From: Larkinella insperata
Lineage (GTDB): Bacteria; Bacteroidota; Bacteroidia; Cytophagales; Spirosomataceae
Assembly (NCBI RefSeq): GCF_026248825.1
Contig: NZ_CP110973.1
Coordinates: forward strand, 1,860,001 to 1,924,000
DNA length: 64,000 nucleotides
Reading direction: 5' to 3'
The position numbers and the translations under genes were made by a program. Numbering within the stretch: the stretch's first letter is position 1; every line of letters starts with the position of its first letter. Shown here piece by piece: positions 32,577 to 40,233 of the stretch. The notes beneath the pieces were generated by a model. The model was not told the DNA's origin and did no database searches. It worked only from the letters and a program-made list of their open reading frames with translations.

Positions 32577-35339
32577 ATGACGAAACTCTACCGCACCATT
32601 TTTCTGCTAACCTGTTTTTTTCTTTCGTTGACGGCGGCCTCGGGGCAGCAACCCGGCGACAAACCCGTTCGCGGGCCGTTTTCGGGTTCGTTCGTCCAGT
32701 TTGTTCAGGGAGTTGAAAGTCAGAGTGATTACCAGTTTTTTTATGACCTGAAAAATGTTGACAGCGTACGGGTTGATTACCCGGACAACAGCGCCAAACC
32801 CCTGGAGACGGTCCTGAAACAGGTACTCGAAGGAACCAGCCTGTTTTACGCCATCGACGCCCAGAAACGAGTTTTCATTACCCCCGAACGCGCCATCCGA
32901 ACGGAGCTGCCCATTGGCTTTTTCGAACGGGGAACGTCTGCCGAGGGCGATACCGGCGTGGTAGATTACCTGGCAGAAAAAGAAAAACGGCGGCTGACAC
33001 TCGAAACCAGTTTGTTCAACATTGGCCGGCGCCCCCTCCGGCCCGGCAACGCCAACCTGGCGGGCCACATCCGAAATGCCGCTTCCGGCGAACCCGTGAT
33101 TGGCGCAGCCGTTTACATCGACAAACCCCGCATTGGCGTCGTCACCGACCAGTTTGGCTATTATTCGATTACGCTGCCGCGCGGCCGGCACCAACTGCTG
33201 CTGCGTAGCATTGGCATGAAAGACACGAAGCGGCAGATCATGCTGTATTCCGACGGAAAGCTGGAGATCGAAATGGAGGACGACGTGATCGCGCTGAAAG
33301 AAGTGGTGATTGAAGCCGAAAAAGACGTGAACGTGTCGGGTTTGCAAATGGGTCTCGAACGACTGGACATCCGGACGCTCCGGCAGGTACCAACGGCGTT
33401 CGGCGAGGCCGATTTGCTGAAAGTGGTGCTGACCCTGCCCGGTGTCAAGTCCGTGGGCGAAAGCAACGTCGGCCTGAACGTACGGGGCGGTTCCACCGAT
33501 CAGAACCTGATTCTGTACAACGACGCCACCATTTACAACCCCTCACACCTGTTCGGCTTTTTCTCGGCGTTCAACCCCGACATGATTAAAAGCGTGGAGC
33601 TGTACAAAAGCGGCATTCCGTCGCGGTACGGAGGGCGGCTGTCGTCGGTCCTGGAGGTCACCACGCGCGATGGCAACAAGAAAAAGCTGTCGGGGTCCGG
33701 CGGCATCGGCGTGCTGACCGGGCGTCTGACGCTGGAGGGACCGATTATCAAGGAAAAATCGTCGTTTCTGATCGGAGCCCGCTCGACGTACTCCGATTGG
33801 CTGCTCAACAGCCTGAAAAACCAGTCTTTCCGCAATAGCCGCGCGGCCTTCCACGACCTCAACGCCCACATTACCCACGAATTCAACGAAAAGAACACGC
33901 TTTACCTGACCGGCTACTACAGCCAGGATGAGTTCCGGCTCAACAGCGACACCCTGTACCGCTACAGAAACCAGAATGCGTCGGTGAAGTGGAAACACAT
34001 TTTCAACACAAAACTCTACAGCGTTTTTACGGCCACCACGAGCCGCTACAAGTATTCCGTTGCCAGCGAGCAGAACCCGACCAACGCTTACCAACTGGGC
34101 TTTCAGGTTGACCAATCGACGTTTAAAACCGATTTCAATTACTACCCGACGACCAAGCACACGATGGATTTCGGCATCAGTACGAACTATTACAAACTTC
34201 GTCCGGGCAGTTTCCAGCCGCTGGGCGGGGAGTCGCTGGTACGGCCGGATGTAGTACCCACGGAGCAGGCGCTGGAAAGTGCGGTTTACGTCGGCGACCG
34301 GTTTGATCTATCGCCCCGCCTGTCGATTCACTTCGGGTTACGGTATTCGCTGTTCAATTACCTCGGCCCCAAAGACGTTTACGTTTACCCCAACGGTTCG
34401 CCCAAAACCGCCAGCAGCATCCAGGATACGCTTTCGTACGGTGCCGGAACAAACATCAAAACCTACCACGGCCCCGAATACCGGATTTCGGCACGGTATG
34501 CCTTCACGCCCGACGCATCGATCAAAGTCAGCTTCAACCGGATGCGGCAGTACCTGCACATGCTGTCGAACACCACGGCCATATCACCCACCGACATCTG
34601 GAAGCTGAGCGACCCGAATATTCTGCCGCAGGTGGGCGATCAGTTTTCGCTGGGCCTTTATAAGAATCTGAAAAACAATACGATTGAAACTTCGGTCGAG
34701 GGTTACTACAAAACGATGCAGAACGTGCTGGACTTCCGGAGCGGGGCCACCCTGCTCATGAATCACCACCCGGAAACGGAGGTCGTTCGGGCGGAAGGAA
34801 TGGCCTACGGGGTTGAGTTTCTGATAAAAAAGCTCACCGGACGGTTTAACGGCTGGCTGAGTTATACGTACTCCCGCACGTTCCTGCGCGTCGATCAGAG
34901 CATTCCGCAGGAACGCATCAACAAAGGCGCGTATTACCCCAGCAACTTCGATAAGCCGCACGATGCAACCTGGGTGGGCAATTACCGCATCAACCGCCGG
35001 TTCAGCGTTTCGCTCAACTTCACCTACAGCACGGGCCGCCCCATCACGCTGCCGCTGGCGAAGTACGAGTTGGGCGGTTCGCAGCGGGTTTTCTATTCCG
35101 AACGAAACCAGTACCGGATTCCGGACTACTACCGCGCCGATCTGTCGCTCAACATCGAAGGCAACCACAAGGTCAAGAAGCTGGCCCACAGTTCCTGGAC
35201 CGTCGCTGTGTACAACCTGACGGGCCGCCGAAACGCCTATTCGGTTTATTTTAACTCGTCGGGCGGGTTTGTCCGGGGTTACAAACTGTCCATTTTCGGG
35301 CAACCCATCCCGACCATCACGTACAACTTTAAGTTTTGA
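32577..35339 (+). CDS. TonB-dependent receptor with N-terminal STN-like and carboxypeptidase-regulatory-like domains
   Basis: A 920-residue outer-membrane receptor. After a signal peptide comes an STN-like domain (about residues 35-105: FVQGVESQSDYQFFYDLKNV..., LKQVLEGTSLFYAIDAQKRVFI). A carboxypeptidase-D regulatory-like beta-sandwich follows (about 160-245, GHIRNAASGEPVIGAAVYI), then the plug (about 260-370, VVLTLPGVKSVGESNVGLNV) and a beta-barrel ending in TYNFKF. The STN domain in other systems relays substrate binding to a FecR/FecI pair, but none is next to this gene. It is the second gene of the four-gene operon. Confidence 0.9.
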   Translation: MTKLYRTIFLLTCFFLSLTAASGQQPGDKPVRGPFSGSFVQFVQGVESQSDYQFFYDLKNVDSVRVDYPDNSAKPLETVLKQVLEGTSLFYAIDAQKRVFITPERAIRTELPIGFFERGTSAEGDTGVVDYLAEKEKRRLTLETSLFNIGRRPLRPGNANLAGHIRNAASGEPVIGAAVYIDKPRIGVVTDQFGYYSITLPRGRHQLLLRSIGMKDTKRQIMLYSDGKLEIEMEDDVIALKEVVIEAEKDVNVSGLQMGLERLDIRTLRQVPTAFGEADLLKVVLTLPGVKSVGESNVGLNVRGGSTDQNLILYNDATIYNPSHLFGFFSAFNPDMIKSVELYKSGIPSRYGGRLSSVLEVTTRDGNKKKLSGSGGIGVLTGRLTLEGPIIKEKSSFLIGARSTYSDWLLNSLKNQSFRNSRAAFHDLNAHITHEFNEKNTLYLTGYYSQDEFRLNSDTLYRYRNQNASVKWKHIFNTKLYSVFTATTSRYKYSVASEQNPTNAYQLGFQVDQSTFKTDFNYYPTTKHTMDFGISTNYYKLRPGSFQPLGGESLVRPDVVPTEQALESAVYVGDRFDLSPRLSIHFGLRYSLFNYLGPKDVYVYPNGSPKTASSIQDTLSYGAGTNIKTYHGPEYRISARYAFTPDASIKVSFNRMRQYLHMLSNTTAISPTDIWKLSDPNILPQVGDQFSLGLYKNLKNNTIETSVEGYYKTMQNVLDFRSGATLLMNHHPETEVVRAEGMAYGVEFLIKKLTGRFNGWLSYTYSRTFLRVDQSIPQERINKGAYYPSNFDKPHDATWVGNYRINRRFSVSLNFTYSTGRPITLPLAKYELGGSQRVFYSERNQYRIPDYYRADLSLNIEGNHKVKKLAHSSWTVAVYNLTGRRNAYSVYFNSSGGFVRGYKLSIFGQPIPTITYNFKF

Positions 35340-35345
35340 GTGAGC

Positions 35346-36482
35346 ATGAGGAAATACTTATCCATCCTGGTTTCTTTGCTGATCGGAAGCTGCGTCGATC
35401 CCTACAATCCTCCAGAGGTTACAGCCCCCAACACGTTTCTGGTGGTCGACGGTTTTCTGAACGGAGCCGGTGCCAGCACGATCCGGTTGTCGCGCACGCA
35501 GAATTTAAAAGAAGGCGCCAAGCCACCGGCGGAGCTCAACGCAACCGTGCTGGTCGAAGGTGAAAACGGCAGCAGCCAGCCTTTTACCGAGCAGGGAAAC
35601 GGAACGTATACCCTGACTGACGGCGGCCTGCAGTTCGGACAGAAATACCGCCTGCGCATCCGAACAGCCGCCGGTCGCGATTACGAATCGGATTACGTGA
35701 CCATCAAGCAGACGCCCAAAATTGACAGCGTCACCTGGCAACCCCAGGCGGAGGGTCTCCAGTTTTACGTGACCACACACGACCCCAACAACCAAACCAA
35801 GTATTACCGGTGGGAATACGAAGAAACCTGGGAGTACTACTCCGCTTTTGTCTCCCGCGTAGAATACCTAAATAAAACCTTTGTTTACCGGAGCGAGAAC
35901 GTAAATACTTGCTGGCGGTCGGATCAGTCAACCGGAATTTTTGTAGGCTCATCCACCCAGTTAACGCAGGATGTCATCAGTAATTTCCCGCTCGTCTTCA
36001 TCTCCAATTCAACGTCGAACCGCCTGAAAGTTCGCTATAGTCTGCTGGTTAAGCAGTACGCGCTGACGGATGAAGCCTACGAATTTTGGCAGAACCTGAA
36101 GAAAAATACGGAGAGTCTGGGCTCCCTGTTCGATCCACAGCCGTTTCAGCCCCTCGGCAACATTCACGGCGTAACCGATCCAGGCGAAACGGTAGTCGGG
36201 TACGTAAGTGGCTACTCCGTAGAAGAAAAACGAGTTTTTGTTCAGGCCTACGAATTACCCAGCTGGCGCGTTCCTACGATGTATGAATCTTGTGTCGAAG
36301 ATACCTTGCCGCTCCAACCAACGCGCGAAAAGTCATCGGCCTTTGAGATGGCCGAAGCCGGGTTTGTCCCGATTGATGAAGTTTTATCCATGTCGGGCCA
36401 AGTAATCGGTTACCGAATGAGTACAGCCTACTGTGTTGACTGCCGCACCGTGGGAACTAACGTTAAACCGAGTTTTTGGTAA
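35346..36482 (+). CDS. DUF4249-family outer-membrane lipoprotein
   Basis: A 378-residue lipoprotein with lipobox SLLIGSC and a following aspartate, which favours outer-membrane sorting. Two Ig-like regions (TAPNTFLVVDGFLNG..., YRLRIRTAAGRDYESDYV) and the C-terminal Cys-rich ending CVDCRTVGTNVKPSFW match DUF4249. Such lipoproteins are recurrent partners of TonB receptors with a carboxypeptidase-regulatory domain and are thought to sit on top of the receptor, like SusD for SusC (inference). The frame opens at GTG 35340; ATG 35346 is chosen. It lies six bases after the receptor stop. Confidence 0.9.
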   Translation: MRKYLSILVSLLIGSCVDPYNPPEVTAPNTFLVVDGFLNGAGASTIRLSRTQNLKEGAKPPAELNATVLVEGENGSSQPFTEQGNGTYTLTDGGLQFGQKYRLRIRTAAGRDYESDYVTIKQTPKIDSVTWQPQAEGLQFYVTTHDPNNQTKYYRWEYEETWEYYSAFVSRVEYLNKTFVYRSENVNTCWRSDQSTGIFVGSSTQLTQDVISNFPLVFISNSTSNRLKVRYSLLVKQYALTDEAYEFWQNLKKNTESLGSLFDPQPFQPLGNIHGVTDPGETVVGYVSGYSVEEKRVFVQAYELPSWRVPTMYESCVEDTLPLQPTREKSSAFEMAEAGFVPIDEVLSMSGQVIGYRMSTAYCVDCRTVGTNVKPSFW

Positions 36483-36510
36483 GTAGAGCCCTTAGCCGAT
36501 TCAACCCGCT

Positions 36511-38919
36511 ATGAATCTGATGAAAAGACCGCTGCAGGCCATCGCCCCGTTTCTGCTGCTGACACTGGGTTTGACGATAACCGTATTGGCCCAAACCAAT
36601 CCGCAGCAACCCGCCCGGCAACAACTCGAAGCCTACCGCAGCCGCATGTTGCAGGAAAAGCTGTTTATCCACACCGACCGGTCGTTCTACGTCGCCGGGG
36701 AGTTGATCTGGTTCAAGATCAATTACGTGGACGGCACCTTTCACCGACCGCTTTCGCTGAGCAAAGTGGCGTATCTGGAAGTGCTCGATAAAGACAATCG
36801 TCCGGTGCTGCAAACAAAAGTGGCGCTGGCCGAAGGCGCGGGCAACGGGTCGTTGTTTCTGCCCACTACGCTGACGTCGGGCCATTACCTGCTCCGCGGC
36901 TATACCAACTGGATGAAAAACGCCAGCCCGGACTACTTCTTCGAAAAATCGCTTACGATCGTCAATAGTTTCCGGAAGCTAGAGTTGCCCATCCTGAAAG
37001 ATACACTGGCCTACGACGTTCAGTTCTTTCCGGAAGGCGGCAACCTGGTGCAAAACCTAAGCAGTACGGTGGCCTTCAAAGCCGTTGGCGGAGCTGGCAA
37101 AGGCGTTAATTTGCAGGGCATCCTCCTCGATCAGGCCAACGATACCGTCGCCCGCTTCAAGCCATTACGGTTTGGGATGGGCCGCTTTACCTTTACGCCA
37201 ACGGAGGGCAAACAATACCGGGCGGTTTTGACCGACAGCCGGGGCCGCACGTTCACACGACCGTTGCCGGCCGTTCGGGCGCAGGGCTACACCATGCAGG
37301 TTGAAGAAATCGACACCGATCAGCTTCGCGTAACGGTCCGTTCAGCCGCGTCGGCGTCCTCGCCGGTTCTTCTGCTGGTTCATACGCGGCTGGCGGCTAT
37401 TCAGGCCGACCAACAGACGCTGCGCGACAACGTGGCCTCGTTTACAATCAGCAAAAAATCATTGGGTGAGGGCATTTCGCACCTGACGGTATTCGACGCC
37501 AGCCGGAAGCCGGTTTGCGAACGGTTGTATTTCAAACGCCCGGAGCAGCGGCTGTCCCTTGACGCCAAAATCATGAGCGGGACCCTGTCGACCCGGGAAA
37601 AAGCCGTTGTTGAAATTACCACCCAGGACGAAGCCGGTAAACCCGCCCCAACCGACCTTTCCGTAGCGGTTTATCAGCTCGACTCCCTGTCTTCTACGGA
37701 ACCGGGCAACATCCTGACGTACCTGCTTCTAACGTCCGACCTGCGGGGCGCCATCGAATCGCCGGATTATTATTTCACGGCCAGCGGCCCCGAGGTGTCC
37801 GAAGCGGCCGATAACCTGATGCTGACGCAGGGCTGGCGCCGGTTTCAGTGGGAAACCGTGCTGCAACCAGATCGCCAGCAGGAGGAATACGTGGCCGAAG
37901 CAAACGGTCATTTCATCCGCGGAAAAATAACGAACGGCACAACCGGTCGGCCGGTGCCGGGGATTAGCTCGTATCTTTCGGTGCCGGGCAAGCACATTCT
38001 TCTGTACGCTTCCCGCTCGGACGACAACGGACGGATTCAGTTTGAAATGAAGGAATTTTTCGGACCGAAAGACCTCGTAGCGCACCTGAATCCGCGCGAC
38101 AGCCTGTTACGGCTTGAGTTGCAGAATCCGTTTCTGGAACGGTATTCCGCCACCCGATTGCCGGTTTTCGATTTTCCAACGACGCTGAAAGAGCCGCTGC
38201 TGGCCCGTAGCGTTCCGATGCAGGTTCAGAACGCGTATTACCGCGAAAACCTGGTTCGTTACCACTACCCGCGGGTGGACAGCATTCCTTTCTACGGAAA
38301 CGCCGACGAAAAATACCGTCTCGACGACTATACCCGCTTCCCGGTAATGGAGGAGATTTTTCGCGAATACGTGCCGGGTGTCATGGCCCGCAAGCGCCGG
38401 AACGGCTACACGATCAGCGTGCTCGATGTGCCCCACAAAGATTTCATGAGCGGAGAACCGCTGGTTTTGCTGGACGGTGTGCCGGTTTTTGACATGGATA
38501 AGGTTATGGCCATCGATCCCCGGAAAGTACAGAAACTGGATGTCATGACCCGGCATTACATCGTCGGGCCGCTGGTTTTCGACGGTATTATCAGCTTTAC
38601 AACCTACAAAGGCGATCTGGCGGGTTACCGACCCGATGCCAAAGCCCTGCTGGCCGATTACGAAGGCTTGCAGATTCCGCGGGATTTTTACGCGCCCCGC
38701 TACGACACGCCCCAGCAGTCGACCAGCCGCTTGCCGGATTTGCGGACGCTCCTGCACTGGACTCCCTCGCTGAAAACCAACGCCCAGGGCAAGGCGCAAC
38801 TGACTTTTTACACCTCCGACCAGGCCGGAAGATTCCGGTTTGTCATCAACGGTATCTCCGCCGATGGGCGGGCCGGAAGCCAGCAGGGCACGTTTGACGT
38901 ATCGAGCGTTATCAAATGA
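36511..38919 (+). CDS. Large MG2-domain (alpha-2-macroglobulin-like) secreted protein with plug-like segment
   Basis: An 802-residue secreted protein with a signal peptide (APFLLLTLGLTITVLAQ). Residues about 45-140 (LFIHTDRSFYVAGELIWFKI..., SGHYLLRGYTNWM) match the MG2 domain of macroglobulins. No CxEQ thioester motif is present, so it is not a trap-type macroglobulin. Around residues 650-710, EPLVLLDGVPVFDMDKVM followed by GIISFTTYKGD resembles a TonB-receptor plug. A C-terminal macroglobulin-like beta region (AQLTFYTSDQAGRFRFVI) follows. It ends the operon and is often seen next to DUF4249 receptors; its role is unknown. Confidence 0.78.
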   Translation: MNLMKRPLQAIAPFLLLTLGLTITVLAQTNPQQPARQQLEAYRSRMLQEKLFIHTDRSFYVAGELIWFKINYVDGTFHRPLSLSKVAYLEVLDKDNRPVLQTKVALAEGAGNGSLFLPTTLTSGHYLLRGYTNWMKNASPDYFFEKSLTIVNSFRKLELPILKDTLAYDVQFFPEGGNLVQNLSSTVAFKAVGGAGKGVNLQGILLDQANDTVARFKPLRFGMGRFTFTPTEGKQYRAVLTDSRGRTFTRPLPAVRAQGYTMQVEEIDTDQLRVTVRSAASASSPVLLLVHTRLAAIQADQQTLRDNVASFTISKKSLGEGISHLTVFDASRKPVCERLYFKRPEQRLSLDAKIMSGTLSTREKAVVEITTQDEAGKPAPTDLSVAVYQLDSLSSTEPGNILTYLLLTSDLRGAIESPDYYFTASGPEVSEAADNLMLTQGWRRFQWETVLQPDRQQEEYVAEANGHFIRGKITNGTTGRPVPGISSYLSVPGKHILLYASRSDDNGRIQFEMKEFFGPKDLVAHLNPRDSLLRLELQNPFLERYSATRLPVFDFPTTLKEPLLARSVPMQVQNAYYRENLVRYHYPRVDSIPFYGNADEKYRLDDYTRFPVMEEIFREYVPGVMARKRRNGYTISVLDVPHKDFMSGEPLVLLDGVPVFDMDKVMAIDPRKVQKLDVMTRHYIVGPLVFDGIISFTTYKGDLAGYRPDAKALLADYEGLQIPRDFYAPRYDTPQQSTSRLPDLRTLLHWTPSLKTNAQGKAQLTFYTSDQAGRFRFVINGISADGRAGSQQGTFDVSSVIK

Positions 38920-38958
38920 TTCGGCCTCTGACCGTTCCAGGCTTTTTGGGATGCAACT

Positions 38959-40146
38959 TTAGAGATTCTGGATTCCTAGCTGCGGATTGGGAATTTTCCG
39001 GGCCGTAGGCTTTTTGGCGGTAGCGCTAGAGGCTTTCTTCCCTTTTCGACGACGGCCCCACCAGATGCAAAAGCCGGTAACGGGCAGACTGGCCGCGCTG
39101 AGGGCAACAACCAGCGCGATAAGTTTGGTGGGCCAACCCAGGATGCTGCCCGTATGAATCGGAAAAACCACCCGACGCGCTTTGAAGCCCATCGTTTCGT
39201 CGTCGTACAGGCGCTTTTTGACCAGATCACCTGTTTTGTTGTCAAAATAGAGAAAATCGACGATGTTGCTGATGGCGGCTTCGTGGTTCTTCTTTGATGC
39301 GGTAATCGACAGACTATCCGTTTCCGGGAAGGTAAACGTAACCACGCCCGTGTACGGTAAGAGCCGGCTCGTTTCGGCATATATTTTTTCGTACAGCTGC
39401 GTACTCTTCGGCGTACCGGCCGAAGGGTTGGCCGGGGCTTCCCGCTTGGTTTGCGGCTTGCCGTCAAACGCGTAGAAAAGCAGGTTGTTTACCCACTTAT
39501 AACTCCAGACCAGGCCCGTTAAAGCAATCAGAAACACGAACGGCAGCACGTAGAAGCCTAAAATGGCGTGCAGGTCCCAGTTGAGCCGTTTGAAGGAAGC
39601 ATTCCATTTTACCGTGAACCGTTGTTTGCGGTTTTTTCGATTGGGCCACCACAACACCAGGCCCGTAACCATGATAAACAGAAACATACTGCATGAAATC
39701 CCGGTGATGACCTTTCCGGTGTCGCCCATGCACAGGTACCGGTGTAGCCGCAGCACGACCGCAAAGAACGCGGCCTCCTCCTGACGGGAATCCACCACCT
39801 GACCCGTGTACGGATTGACGGCAACCGAAAGCAGATCCTTGGCCTTTTTGCTTTGCTGCAACCCGATGATGACCGTGCGGTCGGGATGGGGCTCGAGTTC
39901 AATCCGGCCTACTTTTTTACCCGGAAACTGCGCCCGGGCCGCGGCTACCAACTGGTCGAGGGGCAACCGCCGGGCGTGGGCGGGTGGCGTTACAACGTGG
40001 AAACGGGCGTAAAGGATGGGTTCCAGCTCTTCTTCAAAAACGAGCAGAGACCCCGTCAGGGCGACGATAAAAACCACAAGGCCGGAGCCAAGCCCCAGCC
40101 ATAAGTGAATTTTTGCAGCTATGTTTTTTCCGATGGATGCCACCAT
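38959..40146 (-). CDS. PepSY-associated TM helix protein (siderophore-linked reductase type)
   Basis: A 395-residue inner-membrane protein with four membrane helices. The first is LWLGLGSGLVVFIVALTGSLLVF; a PepSY-like periplasmic domain lies between helices, and conserved His residues are seen in LRLHRYLCMG and LNWDLHAILGFYVLPFVF, which could bind heme. The FoxB/FsrB group of this family reduces ferric siderophores in the periplasm. It lies 87 bases downstream of a siderophore-receptor gene on the same strand, supporting that role. A basic C-terminal tail (RRRKGKKASSATAKKPT) is cytoplasmic. Confidence 0.88.
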   Translation of the reverse strand: MVASIGKNIAAKIHLWLGLGSGLVVFIVALTGSLLVFEEELEPILYARFHVVTPPAHARRLPLDQLVAAARAQFPGKKVGRIELEPHPDRTVIIGLQQSKKAKDLLSVAVNPYTGQVVDSRQEEAAFFAVVLRLHRYLCMGDTGKVITGISCSMFLFIMVTGLVLWWPNRKNRKQRFTVKWNASFKRLNWDLHAILGFYVLPFVFLIALTGLVWSYKWVNNLLFYAFDGKPQTKREAPANPSAGTPKSTQLYEKIYAETSRLLPYTGVVTFTFPETDSLSITASKKNHEAAISNIVDFLYFDNKTGDLVKKRLYDDETMGFKARRVVFPIHTGSILGWPTKLIALVVALSAASLPVTGFCIWWGRRRKGKKASSATAKKPTARKIPNPQLGIQNL

Positions 40147-40188
40147 GCAGATGTAAGTTAAAGGGTTTACTTGCCTTTTTGCTACGGG

Positions 40189-40222
40189 TCTCAGCGGCCG
40201 TTGCGGACATCGGCCGCTGAGA
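40189..40222 (-). other. Stable intercistronic hairpin between receptor and PepSY genes
   Basis: TCTCAGCGGCCG (40189-40200) pairs perfectly with CGGCCGCTGAGA (40211-40222) around a ten-base loop. There is no T-run in the direction of transcription, so it is more likely an mRNA-stabilising or processing element than a terminator, allowing more receptor than reductase to be made. Confidence 0.65.
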
Positions 40223-40233
40223 ATATGTATGCT

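Noticed and set aside
32577..35339. FecI/FecR-coupled receptor
   Set aside because: An STN-like domain is present but no FecI or FecR gene is adjacent; the ECF sigma gene at 7070 lies 25 kb away and cannot be linked from the sequence.
36511..38919. Thioester-type alpha-2-macroglobulin trap
   Set aside because: The CxEQ thioester motif is absent; only one Cys is seen in the protein, in KPVCERLYF.
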